A stretch of DNA of 64,000 bases from Ornithodoros turicata. Lineage: Eukaryota > Arthropoda > Arachnida > Ixodida > Argasidae. The notes under the pieces are model-generated. The model ran no database searches, was not told the DNA's origin, and was given only the letters and a program-made list of their open reading frames with translations. Made by a program: the position numbers and the translations under genes. Positions 22,233 through 33,668 of the stretch are shown here, piece after piece. The stretch covers positions 104,625,962 through 104,689,961 of the forward strand of contig NC_088202.1 of assembly GCF_037126465.1 (NCBI RefSeq), read 5' to 3'. Every line of letters starts with the position of its first letter. Positions within the stretch are counted from its first letter, which is position 1.

Positions 22233-23600
22233 ATAATCATGCGGTCAACGGCATTTGTTCTTGCTAGGTTTTTGCCACCTCCGGATGTGCATGTCATATA
22301 ACCTAAGTTTAATTATGTAAATTTTTGCGAAGTGAACTCTGAAATTTGGCAAGTAAAGGTCACTTTTTTACGCCACCAACATGAAGAGCGTGCTGAATTT
22401 ACTCAAATTCATGATAATTGACATTGATATTCAGGATCTATCTTATCGGGAAAAATAGCCGAACATCATGCTTCTCGGGGCACTTGAGTATGACCATACA
22501 TCGAGAAGTTACCCGTTAAAAAGAACTCGTTACGAATTAAGTTACCGTGTGAAAAATGTAACTAAGTTAATAACGAAGTTCTTCAGCCTGAAATGTAACT
22601 CGCAGTTACGGAGTTACTTTAAAAAAACGAGTTACTTCTAAGTTACTTCGGACACAAAATTGCACTACACAGGTGCACCACGCGTGAGCAGTTGAGTTAG
22701 ACCTTGAGTTGCCTGCGGAGGAGTGCAATACGCTTAGATTGTTTTCGTTTATGTCCAACAATTCGAACGCTTGGCATCTTACTCACTGTGGGCGCACAAT
22801 GGTTCAGCTTCATTTCAATGGCAGCGGTTCTTACTTCCTGAATAGAATACTGTCATTGATTGAATATCACGCTTTATGGCACAAAATGCCATGAAAGAAC
22901 CGGAGAAAAGGTAAGGAAATACGTAGATGTGAGTGAAAAGCGAATTAAAAGCAACTGAAAAAAGAAACGAGTTCCTCTGAAAGTTACAACGGCGCAAAAG
23001 TACCGAGTTAAGGGACTTAGTTACAGTAACGAGTTATCTCGAACTCTGAGTATAACGCGCGAGGACTTTTTCGGCGCAATCGCTGTCAGCCCGACGAGAG
23101 GAGGTTGGAAACCCAGTCCGCAGAGTGATAGTAGAAAAAGTGACAGTTCCCGAAATTGGGAGAGGGAAGGTATGGTTCCAGCGCAGCCGGACGCGATAAG
23201 CTATGTCTGTGTTGTCTCTTTTTACCATGGCGGTGTGGGTTGGGTTTCCAAGCTCCCTTCGTCGGACTGACAATTATTTCGCTGAAGAATTCCTCGCGCG
23301 TTTACCTCTGCGAGCTCCGTAGAACACGACTTTCGGCTATTTTTTCCGATACGATAACTCCTCAATATTCCTGTCAATTATAATTAATTTGAGTAAATTC
23401 GGCACGCTCTTCACATTTGTGGGGTAAAAAAGTGACCTTAGTTCACTTCGCAAAAATTTACATCATTAAACATAGGTTACATGACATGCACATCAGGAGG
23501 TGGAAAAAACCTAGTAACAACAAATGCCGTTGACCGCATGATTCTAGGCGGCGTAGTTTTTTTTATTAAAATTCAATGACACGTACTCTGGGACACCCTG
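22230..23600. mobile_element. Foldback element splitting the satellite
   Basis: Arms of about 200-250 bp face each other: AATCATGCGGTCAACGGCAT, GACATGCACATC/GATGTGCATGTC, TTTTTGCGAAGTGAACT and GCACGCTCTTCA-type words appear at 22233-22420 and mirrored at 23375-23555. The right end extends to GGGACACCCTG followed by TATATAC. The left terminus lacks the last ~60 bp and joins satellite sequence directly. A second, smaller inverted element rich in GTAACGAGTTA occupies the middle. Confidence 0.8.
22505..23042. mobile_element. GTTACGAGTTAC-rich nested element
   Basis: Clusters of AGTTAC / GTAACT words (AACTCGTTACGAATTAAGTT, CGAGTTACTTCTAAGTTACT) on the left and ACTTAGTTACAGTAACGAGT on the right bracket about 350 bp. 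This looks like a DNA element with subterminal repeats, nested in the foldback element. Confidence 0.5.
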
Positions 23601-23900
23601 TATATACTTCACCGGCTTTCCACTGTGCTTTCAGTGGTGAGTCTAACTCTGAGGGAAGAATATCACGTTCCATGTGACCTGCTGGCACCACCCTCTGAAA
23701 CGTTGCCCACCTGCGCACTGGTGAAGAGGTCCAAGAAGGCCGCAACAACTGTCACAACAACAGGACTGTTAGGGTGATTTCACAGCATTTTCAATAAAGT
23801 AGAAACAGCTGTTCAGCTCTGGTGTGGCGACGTTTGGGACTTGTAACACACGTTCTACGCGCAGCCAAAAAGCTTCGCCTACTCCCCCTCCCCCGTATAC
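23601..23900. repeat. Satellite continuation
   Basis: TATACTTCACCGGCTTTCCA onward matches the 21.5-22.2 kb units. The unit is broken near 23750-23805 by a short unrelated stretch and ends with CGCAGCCAAAAAGCTTCGCC. Confidence 0.8.
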
Positions 23901-23965
23901 AACATCTCCATATGTTTCATTCTAGTCTAATCAAGATCACTCTCGATGAGGTTGTGGAATCATAT

Positions 23966-26109
23966 ACAGGGTGCGTCACGTAAGATTGACCAGAATATTA
24001 TTCAATTCGGGATTTGTTTTTCTTTCGGAAAAGTCGTTGAATCTGTTGCCGACGGGGCCTACTCAAAGGTGGTGGTGTACCAGTAATTAGTGCAGTCGTT
24101 AATTAACTTTCATAATTAATATTCATAATTAGTGAAAATAGGTTGAAAGCGCAATCGCAAAGTTGTAGAGTACAACTCTGAGGAGTCTAGTATACGTTAG
24201 GATGGAAGCCGCGGCGCTTTTCTGTGCCCTAGTAAAAAATATGAGAAAATGCACTATTTTCGGGCGTTGCGTGTGTTCTGCGGCCGCTTTTTCCTATCGC
24301 TCTCTCGCTGTCACCCTTTCTCAACCGATATCAGGCTGTTCCTCAAAGCATGGGGCACCCCCACTTCCTAGCGCCTGGATCGATACCATTATTTTTGTTT
24401 TGTTAAAACCTGGTAGAACGCACACACTTATCGAGCAGCGGAATCAGTGATTTTGCTTTTGTTATCTGCGTGGTCTTTGCAAATTATGGATTCGCAGTTT
24501 TACTGTGTGACATTTATCTGATAAAATCGCGAACTGTATCTTGGGGGGGGGGGGGGGCGGTTGACCAGATCAAACCAGATAATGGCGGGAACAAAATCAA
24601 AGGCGGCATTTTGATGATAACTTATAGGCTAAGAAATAGCATCACTATTCCCCCTCACACTCATCCCTCTGACAAAGCGGGACGTTTCATGCTTTGAGGA
24701 ACAGGTTGATGTCAGTTGAGAAAGGGTGACACCGAGATGGGGAGAGGAGAAAGTAGCCGCAGGACCCGCGCAGCGCTCGAATATTTTGCATTTCCGCATG
24801 TTTTATACTAGAGCACAGAAAGGCACTACGGCTTCGATTCTGGCAGGGTAGACTCCTCAGGGTTGTGCTCTACAAGTTTGCACTTACGCGGTCAACCTAT
24901 TTGCACTAATTACGAAGATTAATTATGAAAGTTAATTAACGGCTGTGCTACTTACTGATGCACCACCACCTTTGAGTCGGCCCCATTGGGAATAGATATA
25001 TTCAACGACTTTTGCGAAGGAAAAATAAATCGCGAATTTAATAGTAACCCAGCAAACCATCAATATCCCACAGACCTCCCAAATTGGTCAGACACGTCAC
25101 AGATGTCACGTGTATCCTCACAACGTCCGCTGTATATCCACAATAAGACGTCACAAATATCCCCTAGTGAATATTCTGTGGATATACTACGAATATCACA
25201 ACTGTGATATTTCTTTACATTACAGTAAATATTTCTTGTGTCAATAGCAGCCATTTCCAGCATTCTCAGAATGCCTGACAATTTGATTCTTTTTCCATCA
25301 AAATGTTATAAACTATCTTTAACTAAATAACTTTTCACTTCAGACATGTCTAACACAACAAATAAAAAGCTCTCACAGAATAAGCTGCCAGTCAACACCG
25401 ACTGTTGATTTAACGTAGAATATACGTTGTCTAGTGTTGACTAATGTTTAACAATGTTGTATGTATATAGATAGTACTGAATCAACGCTGTTTCAACTGT
25501 ACCTGGTCAATGGTGGATTGTGAACATAGAGTACAACGTTGATTTTCCATGAGCCACTCTAGTTACGCAGCAAATATTTGCGTGGATTCTACATTGTACC
25601 CTCAACATCTTGTCAAACTTTATCACGAATGGGGATTATTATTATCATCTTATTACGCGTCTTATCAGTGTCACCCTGTATTGTTAATTATCAGCCTGTT
25701 TATCATATATCATATTTTGTACTATTAGAAACAGGTTTTTTACAGTGCACGTAACATCGGTGGTACTTGGTTTGTGTCCAATAAACAAGAGTTCGTTGAT
25801 ACAATGTTCTCTATTGCAGTGTACTATTTCCCTAGAATAAGTAAAAATTGCAAAAAAGCAACAAAATACAATAATAATAATACGTCCTGCATATGTCGTC
25901 TATATGGCCAAATATCCCTGAGAGACATTCCTGGAACTTTGCCAGGACCAGCAAATGCGGAAGACATACGGGTCCTCTGTCTGTCCCAGAGACGTCAACG
26001 GGCTATTCAACCTAGTCCCTGGGATATCCTAAAATCCCAAGTGGGATATCTTGTGGACGTTTCTGAGACATATATGGTTTACTGGGAAGTCTTACGTGAT
26101 GCACCCTGT
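23966..26109. mobile_element. TATACAGGGTGCGTCACG foldback element
   Basis: Left end ACAGGGTGCGTCACGTAAGA at 23966; right end CTTACGTGATGCACCCTGT ending at 26109; both flanked by TATA. The inner arms match as well (GTCGTTGAAT / ATTCAACGAC, CTTTGAGTCGGCCCC / GGGGCCTACTCAAAGGT, TTAATTAACTTTCATAATTA). The right arm is opened by a separate element at 25048-26086. A G run lies at 24544-24557. No transposase seen. Confidence 0.82.
25048..26086. mobile_element. CCCAGYAAACCA-ended nested element
   Basis: Begins CCCAGCAAACCATCAATATC and ends in the complement of CCCAGTAAACCATATATGTC. Subterminal regions are packed with ATATCCC / GGGATAT words (GTGGATATAC, GGGATATCCTAAAATCCCAA, GTGGGATATC). The middle (25395-25570) has CAACGTTGA/GTTGACTA-type repeats. 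A second partial copy lies at 37045-37215. No coding capacity. Confidence 0.75.
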
Positions 26110-26995
26110 ATAACAACCACACACAAGAAAGACCCAAATCGTTACGGCACGTCTGTCGATGATACGTAGAGGATGTCACTCCCCCAATTATAACCCCGGC
26201 TTTGTGTGATTTACCACGTTATATGTCAATTGATATAACATAACACACACATCAGTAGTTGTCTATCATTATGAACCAGTCATAAGCAATAGGACGTATA
26301 GGAAAGAGCCCAAATAAAAGATAACAAGATACCGATGACCTTCGAGTTTATGAATGAACAAGCGTTACTCTCAGTGTGTTGCAGAGTCCGCCGACGCCGA
26401 CTCTCCGTCGGCGGACTTGATCGAACTCCGTCTGGCCGTGAACACGGGCTGGCGCCTACGTTTGCGAGCTGACGCTCTCGAAGAAGGGACAAAAAGTATC
26501 GAGTGAAAGGATACAAATAGCCGTGCTTTGCCATGCGATTTCACCGTTATGCTGGAGCTTGGAAGTCGGTAAAACGCGCAAGAGGCAACAGAACGAAACA
26601 CTCGCCATGCCGTGTTAAAGCTAGTCATGGTTTAGAGATGATGCATTTGACAAAGGATATTGTGCAATGGAAGCAAAGACTCGATGCAACCTATTTGCAC
26701 TAATTATGAAGATTAATTATGAAAGTTTAGAAGGAAATATTCGATAGTTTTAAGGCACTATTGCCTCTATAGCTCTCCCTAAGCCCTAAGACTAACCCTA
26801 AGACAGCCTTAAGATTAATGTTACCGGGCGAGATAAAGGTGGTTGTGCACCGTCCGTCCTTGCTTCTCCAACTAGTCACGAGAGGGAGATTCTGTTACGA
26901 CCCTGTTAGTTCTGTTCTGTTACCCGCTATGTGACTACGTTACGCCTTGTACCTAGCTTGAATCTGAAAAATTAGCGAGTCTTCTAGGCTAAGCA
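26110..26995. other. Anonymous sequence with a foldback-element fragment
   Basis: At about 26680-26735, CAACCTATTTGCACTAATTA and GAAGATTAATTATGAAAGTT repeat the arm of the 24.9 kb foldback element, so a fragment of that family lies here. A short hairpin (GTCCGCCGAC / GTCGGCGGAC) is at about 26388-26420. No gene. Confidence 0.55.
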
Positions 26996-27830
26996 TTGCT
27001 TAAAAGCGTACAGCTTTCCGTTATAAAACAAGGGCATTTTGCCATAAAACAAGGCTCCTCACAAACGAAACACCGCTCCTCAGAACAGATTCAGGCTCCC
27101 TGCCATATAAGTCCTTCCAATATAGAGTCAACGCCAGAAACAAATACGAGAACGGGCCCTACCATAGAAGCAAGGCTCCTTGCAGTAAAAGCAATGGTCC
27201 TCATAGTAAAAGCAAGGCTCCTCATAATAGAAGCCAGGATCCTCATAAAAGAAACGAGCTCCTCACAACAGAAGCCAATTCTTTATAATAGAGGGAACCT
27301 TCCTCACGACAGAAAGGCTACTCCTCGCAATAGAACCACAGCTCCTTCCAACAGAAATATGTCTTATCGGCCACAAACGTCAGAGATCCTCACAATAGAA
27401 GCACTTTCCTCACAATAGAGTCAAAGCTTGTCGGAATAGAGGCAAAGCTTCTACAATAACAGCACGTCTGATCACCATAGACGCGGAGCTCTTCACAATA
27501 AAAACGCAACTCCTTACAATAGAGGCAACCTCCTCTAAAAAGAAACGCGCCTCATTTAAACAGAAGCACGGTTCATCAATAGAAACAAGGCGTGTCAGTA
27601 GACAAGCACGGCTCCTTACAACAGAGGCAAGACTGCACACCACAGAAGCAAGACCATCAAAATAGCAAGCTTCTTTCTAATACGAGCAAGACCCTCATAA
27701 TCGATGCACGGCTCCTTGCTATAGAATGAAGGCGTTTCACAACAGAAGCAAAGTCCCCCAAATCAGAGCATGGCTTTGAAGCAAGGGGATTCACAACAGA
27801 CGAAAGACTCCTCCAGATAGGACGGCTCCA
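26996..27830. repeat. Degenerate ~21 bp minisatellite
   Basis: Dozens of diverged units of the form GCAAGGCTCCTCACAATAGAA follow one another with 20-22 bp spacing. Examples are GCTCCTCATAATAGAAGCCA, GATCCTCATAAAAGAAACGA and GCTCCTTACAACAGAGGCAA. Divergence is high, so this is an old array. The near-multiple-of-three period leaves a 140-codon frame open at 26996-27418, which I treat as a by-product. Confidence 0.8.
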
Positions 27831-28400
27831 AATTTCGGTTCTAGTTGCCTCTGGCCCACAAAACAGCTCAAGTCAAGGTGGACACACCCATTGACGTTTC
27901 GGTAATGTTAAAAAAAAATGTGTTCTTTTTTACGTTATCCGGGCGTTTACAGCAGCACATTTCAGGCAACCTATAGAGAGGTGGTTGCAAATCGCCCTCA
28001 TTAACGTTTCACAGAGAGAGCGGCAATTAAGGAGTTCTCATTCCCAGTGCTATTCCTCCATTCCAAGCAATAACACTGCATCCACGATTAATCAATCCAT
28101 TTTGTTGATTGAAACCATGAGCTTCCACTTTGTATTTAGGGCAATCCAGTCAACTTTTTCTATTAAATAAAATGCCCTTGGGCAGTTTAAAGTTGCAACG
28201 AATCATCAGTAATTTGAAAGTTTAGCAGTTGGAATGCCAATAAGGGGAAAAGGAAGAAGGGGAAAAGGACAGTGATCTTAACGTATCGTAGACGTCTTCG
28301 CCACATAAACTTAGCAGAGATGAAATTAACGATGGCATTCATGTTAGCAGAGATGCTCACCGTTTAGCAGAAGCCGTGATTTCATTCGCCTCAAAATAGA
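27831..28400. other. Anonymous sequence
   Basis: No gene or element boundary identified. Confidence 0.5.
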
Positions 28401-29996
28401 ATTCGAGGCGTTCTACCCACGAGGTCGAGTTGCTTCCAGGAACAAACTGTGAGACTCGCCCGACAGACATTGCATACTTGCGCAAACCCAAGGCTCGTAA
28501 GGTTCGTAGGAGGTGTCGTCGCCCGTGTTATGTCGTCGCAGACCTCGAGGGGAACATGGAGACATAGGAAATGTGAACGTGGTTTATTCCTTGGAATCAG
28601 AAAAGAGAAGAACATCGTCTCGATCCGTGGATGTGGTGGTGTTGTAGAAGATCCGTTCTTGTATGGGTTCTAATTCATCACCTTGTGAGGAAGATGTTTG
28701 AGAAGATTCCTGAATTATGTCTTTCTTCAGAAACATGCTGATGATTTCCTCCCGGTCGAAGTCTGGATATGACTGAATGGAGGCGTTTCCATTAGGCCAA
28801 ACAGTAATCCCAAAGTTGGCAGAGGTGCGCCACTCGCTACCAAGTATGAAGGGATACATTACGTTAGTGACGATAGAGACCTGAAGAGAAACTGTAGTAT
28901 TTGCTAGTTTCACTTCCACGGTTATCTTAGCCGAACGGCAGAGACTCGCTATCGACGGCGACCACTGTTACTCCACTGTGGTATACCAATGCCCCAAAGC
29001 TCTTAATATAGAGATTTCTGCACCTGTATCAACTAGTGCGTCGACCGGTGTGTCGTTTACAAGGATTTCTATTAGAGGACCCACAGGGTGTCTAGAGGGT
29101 ATATCTTGTCTTAATGAAGCAGTATAGCTGTATTAGCTGTATTTCTTGCCTTTGTCCAGGTGTCTGGTGTTGCCCATTGGGTCTTTTGATTTATGGTTGA
29201 ATTTCTCCGATGGATGAAATCGCTTGGTAGAAGTAGGAGAATATTTCTCCCCGTTTTCCCGATATCTATACTTAGGCTTAGACGTGGAAGAAAAGCCTTC
29301 ATGACCGCTGATGTTCCCACTCCATATAGTCCTTTGGCTTTGCTCTTTGTTGACGCCAGTTCCACGGTGCTTGAGAAGAAGGTACGATCGGTCGTGCCAG
29401 CTTGATAGAGTGAGGCAGTCACATCCAGTAGACATGTAGTAGGAAGTCAGACTGGTCCTCGTTGCCTCGCTTTGTAGACCGATGGTGATGTAGCGCATCT
29501 TGTCACGTTCCCTGAGCTGGTAAGGGCACTTGTATAGTATCTTAGTCTTTGCATGAATGTAGTCAGATAGAGATTATTCGTTCATCTGGACTCTATCTTC
29601 ATAATCGCGGGCCCAATCTGGGAGATCTGGGTCATAACCGAACTGTTCTCTTAAATATCTGACCCAGACTTGCCTCGTCCAACAAGTTCTTCCTGATCCA
29701 TCATCCCAATCTTTGGCCGCACCACAAAGCTTACTTTTTGCTATGTCTAAGGCCGTATAATCTGTACTGTACTGAATACGTAATACTTCAATTGACGAAA
29801 CCATGTTCTTGACCAATCCATGTCCAATCCCTATCCTATTTGGGCGTTGAAGGGCCGAATCAGCTACAAACATCCAGATGCGTTGACGCCATGATAGATG
29901 AAGAACGCACATGAGCGTGTGACGCACGCTTATATACCATTCCAACATCCTGACAAAAGCATCCTGATAGATCTGATATAGCTGATGACAGCGCAA
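28400..29996 (-). mobile_element. Ty3/gypsy gag-protease segment, decayed
   Basis: On the minus strand a gag-like frame carries AAKDWDDGSGRTCWTRQVWV, REQFGYDPDLPDWARDYEDR and, past an in-frame TAA at 29574-29576, SLSDYIHAKTKILYKCPYQL and MRYITIGLQSEATRTSLTSY. This is a Ty3/gypsy capsid region. Downstream, near 29005-29090, the retropepsin motif VDALVDTGAEISIL is present, followed by another in-frame stop and then PFILGSEW, the flap-distal 'ILG' part of the protease. No reverse transcriptase follows, and no LTR was recognised. The upstream edge abuts the BEL/Pao integrase fragment near 30000. Two stops show it is inactive. Confidence 0.8.
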
Positions 29997-30009
29997 CTAC
30001 ATTTGACAA

Positions 30010-31691
30010 CTAAACTGCAAAGTATGTGAAAAGGGCTACGTACGTCTTGGGAGAAGCTGACCTTGAGATATAGAGCGGTCCCGCGAAATCTACGCCGACA
30101 ACTGTGAACGGATTTGCCGGCGTTATACGCTCCCGAGGTAGAGGTGACACTGGGGCTGTTTCAAGGTGCGCCCTTAGTCTGCGGCAGGTCAAGCATGAGC
30201 GCAGGGCACGCCTTGTGGTTTGCCGTCCGCGGATAACCCAAAATGTGCTTCGAACCTCGGTGATGGTGTCTTGCACGTGTCTGATGGTGTTGATGGTGTC
30301 TGTAGCAAGCGCTGGTGGGCGTCGAGTATGATGAGCTCCGTGAATCGATGCTTAGGGGGTAGGAGGATGGGATGCTTGATCTGGTACGAATCTTGAAGTT
30401 GGTGAAGACGACCGCCGACGCGCTGTATTCCGGAGGCGTCGAGCAATGGCTGGAAAACACGTACCGACGAAGATGCCGCAGCAACGCTGCCGTGTCTGAG
30501 CGCCAAGATGTCGTGCCGAAAGGCTTCGGTTTGGACATGTGAGACCCATATGGTTTCGGCGTGCCGAAGCTCTTCGGACGTGAGTGGACCCGTTGTACAC
30601 GGTTGGCGGGGCCTGCTATTGTGGACGAACCTAGCGCACCAGGCCGTAACGCGGAGAAGTCGAGAGAGGGTGCTCCAAGCTGAGAGGTCCATCCAGTTCT
30701 GCGTAGCCTACACTGGATGAACGACCACTTCGATATCGAGAGCTTCCGGTGCAGCGCTCACCGCCATGCAGGTGTCGTTGACATTTGGGTCTGGGAGGGT
30801 AGGAGGGCCGATATCGCTTGCGGACAGCCAGGGAGGACCACTCCACCACAGCGGGCTGTTCCGTAGGCACCTGGCGGAGATGCCGCGGGTCACTGCGGGG
30901 TTGTCGCGTCCGTTACAATGCCGCCATTGTTCAGGTCGTGAAGACGATAAGATTTTTGCCACCATCGACTTGACAAAGGAGAGGTGAGTGTTCGCGTCGC
31001 ACTGAATCCATTGGAGCGCAATGCTTGAGTCCGTCCAGAAGTGAGTGGGGGCAACCTTTATGGCTTCTACCGTCGAGATGTGGCGGTAAAGACGCGTGGA
31101 CAGCCGGCATGCCAGCAGTTCGAGACGCGGCAACGAGAGTTATTTCAATGGAGCTAGGCGGGCTCTCGCTAAAAGCAACTGCGTAGAAGTCGTGCCGTTA
31201 GTGGGGCGACTGCGAACGTATACTGTTGTGCCGTAGGCCTTGGGACTAGCGTCGGCGAAGCAATGCACATCAAGCAGGGCGTTGCCCTGCGGAAAGACGC
31301 TACGCGGCAGGTGCAGCGCATCGATGTCTGACAGTTCAGCCTTCCATTTCTCCCAGACCACAAGATCTTCCGTCGTGAACTCAGCGTCCCATGGCAACGA
31401 CTTGCGCCATAAATTTTGAAACAGGAGCTGTACGGTTATGATGAAGGGAGCGAGATAGCCAAGCGGGTCATAAATGAGGGAGAATGTCTTGAGCACCGTA
31501 CGTTTCGTAGGAGGATGGGACGCAGACAACGTGAGTGCTCGTTTGACCGAAAAGATGAGACTATCTGTGTCCCGGTCCCACAACAAGCCCAGCACCTCGA
31601 TCGTTGCGTTGCCATCGGATGCGTTGTCGTAGGAAACCTCGTCCGACAGAAACCGCTCGCGAAGTGCGGATGAATTCGAGGTCCATTTCCG
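30010..31691 (-). mobile_element. BEL/Pao pol segment: RT end, RNase H, integrase start
   Basis: Minus-strand frame in order: RKWTSNSSALRERFLSDEV and VLGLLWDRDTDSL (end of reverse transcriptase), FSLIYDPLGYLAPF and HCFADASPKAYGTTVYVR (the Pao-type A17/RNase H region), PRLELLACRLSTRLYRHIS and HFWTDSSIALQWIQCD (RNase H), GGRLHQLQDSYQIKHPILLP then RSCLTCRRLRAHLETAP (integrase zinc-binding), and NPFTVVGVDFAGPLYI (integrase core start). The IYDPLG and VDFAGPL motifs are characteristic of BEL/Pao. Two in-frame stops (near 31141 and 30709) and a frameshift near 30300 break it. Everything 5' of RKWTSNS is missing, and the integrase is cut off at 30010. Confidence 0.9.
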
Positions 31692-31693
31692 TA

Positions 31694-31712
31694 TGACCCG
31701 GGTTTCGGCACC
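31694..31712 (-). other. BEL/Pao primer-binding site
   Basis: TGGTGCCGAAACCCGGGTC on the minus strand is a tRNA 3'-end complement of the kind used by BEL/Pao elements. It lies directly after an LTR-like end (ACGTAACACA) and directly before pol residues RKWTSNS. This places an internal deletion between the primer site and pol. Confidence 0.8.
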
Positions 31713-31716
31713 AAAT

Positions 31717-31879
31717 TGTGTTACGTAAAATGAGTCGGACAGACCGAAGCTCCAGGTGAACAACCCCAAAAAGGTTTAATCCACAAGTGCCCAGAATCGC
31801 AACTCGAGCCAGGAGCCGCGCGCTAATCGCAATCCCATGCACCTAGTCGCCCATCGTCCTCCTCTAAGTTATGCAACAG
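31717..31879 (-). mobile_element. BEL/Pao 5' LTR, partial
   Basis: Upstream of the primer-binding site on the minus strand the sequence GGATTAAACCTTTTTGGGGT ... ACTCATTTTACGTAACACA has the position and CA end of an LTR. It is interrupted at 31880-31881 (TA) by the 5.1 kb inverted-repeat element. The rest of the LTR probably resumes at about 36950, where the minus strand carries CTATATAG shortly before the junction. Confidence 0.6.
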
Positions 31880-32018
31880 TACACTCTAAATCGTTTTACA
31901 CCTTAAAGGGTGTAAATCAAAATGTTCATGGCGCACACCTTTTAAGGTTTATTTTAACACCCTCATGGCAATTGGGGTGTAAAGGGTGTAACGCTGAATA
32001 AAACTGCTGGGTTCGTGG

Positions 32019-32062
32019 CAATATGCTGGTAACTGTGTATTCACAATTACCAGCATATTGCA
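32019..32062. repeat. Perfect-stem hairpin
   Basis: GCAATATGCTGGTAA, a short spacer with TGTGTATTCACAA, then TTACCAGCATATTGC. Stem of 15 or more bases. Confidence 0.85.
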
Positions 32063-32746
32063 TATAATCACATTGAGGTCCATATATGTATGCACATCAA
32101 GGTGATTCAATATGTGTGTAAACATGCACAGACGACAAACAGACAATCATGTATGGCATGGCAGCTGTGCATGGCAATGAAGCTTGGCAGCTGTATATAG
32201 CTTTTCGTGGAATTGTAGACCTTCTCATGAGATGGCACCTCACCCATATGCATGTTCATTACTTAGAACGTTGCATTTATTCGTTTCTTCAAGGCTTTGC
32301 AGTATGGTACCCACAAATATCTAACCCCTGTAAAATGCATTACATTGTTCATTATCAGCGACTCATCAGGATGTTTGGTCCTCTCCTAGCTCTATGGTGT
32401 ACGCGTTTCGAAGGAAAACACTAGCATTTTAAAGATGTTGCTAGAAACACTCGAAATTTTTAGAAGATAACCCTTTCATTAGCAAGAAGACATCAATTTG
32501 ATCAAATGTATGTGTTGTCGCAGCCCTTCATCAGAAATGCCACATCTACTGATGGTTCCAAGGAGATACTACTTCAACATGCCCCAGAAGCAATTCAGAG
32601 TTACATTGGCGTGATATTCACGCAGAATCTATAGTCTATATGAAAAGTGCAGTTGGTAATGATAACACATTTGCTGTTGCCTGTGTTGTTGCAAAAGAAC
32701 TTTCCGAGGAGGACTTACCCGTGTTCGTTGAAATTACAGGCATATA

Positions 32747-33668
32747 CAGGGTGTTTCAAAAAACGTGTCATTCGGACTTCATAAAAAAACGGGGCGACGG
32801 AAAAATACGAGGTAAACGGCATTTGTATGGCAACTGAATTTGCCATCTTTCAAAAATTTCAAAAATATTTTCATTTGATTTTAATTAAAAGAAATTGAAT
32901 TTCTTTAATTGAACTCCAAAATTTCTTAAGTCAACCTAACGTTCTTTTTACAGAATTAGAGAGCCCGTAGCGAACTTAGTCAGATCCACCAAGAAATTCG
33001 CTCGATATTGCAAATGGCACTGCCCCAAAAAGTCCCGAGATTGAGGCTTCAGAGTTTCGGGTATTCAACGGCGCACAAAATCAGTCGCAAAGACGCGCGG
33101 AGAGCCTGACATGCTCCTGCCCTCACGAAGCTAGTACAATTTATCGCCGAACCGTCGTGCAGCACAAGACGTGCCGATAACAAGGCGGTTGACATTGCAC
33201 CATACGTTGATAAGCGGCAAACAAAAATGATTCCGCCTCTTTTTTCCCGCCCTCTTTTTTTCGACCTTCTATCTTTCATGGGGGCAGAAGCATGTGCTGC
33301 TCTCTGCGCATCTTTGCGACTGATTTGGTGCGCCGTTGAATACCCGAAACTTTGAAGCCTCAATTTCGGGATTTTTTGGGGGCAGTGCATTTGCAGTGGG
33401 CATTTGCAATATCGAGCGGATTTCTTGGTGGATCTGACTAAGTTCGCTACGGGCTCTCTAATTCTGTAAAAAAAAACAAAAAAACACTAGGTTGACTTGG
33501 GAAATTTTGGAGTTCAATTCAAGAAATTCAATTTATTTTAATTTAAATCAAATGAAAATATTTTTGCAAGATGGCAAATTCAGTTGCCACACAAATGCCG
33601 TTTACGCCGTATTTTTCCGTCGCCCCCTTTCTTTAAAGTCCGAGTGACAAGTTTTTTTTAACACTCTG
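32747..33668. mobile_element. 922 bp foldback element
   Basis: Two arms of about 375 bp face each other around a ~160 bp loop (33124-33284). Left terminus CAGGGTGTTTCAAAAAACGT, right terminus complement CAGAGTGTTAAAAAAAACTT, both preceded by TA. Mirrored words include GGCATTTGTATGGCAACTGA, GAGAGCCCGTAGCGAACTTA, TTCGGGTATTCAACGGCGCA and CAGTCGCAAAGACGCGCGGA. No coding capacity. The overlapping open frames are palindrome artefacts. Confidence 0.92.

Noticed and set aside
26760..26820. Interstitial telomere-like CCTAA words
   Set aside because: Only a few scattered CCCTAAG words, not a tandem array; arthropod telomeric repeats are typically TTAGG.
26996..27830. CRISPR-like array
   Set aside because: The ~21 bp units are diverged and contiguous, with no constant repeats separated by unique spacers, and the genome is animal.
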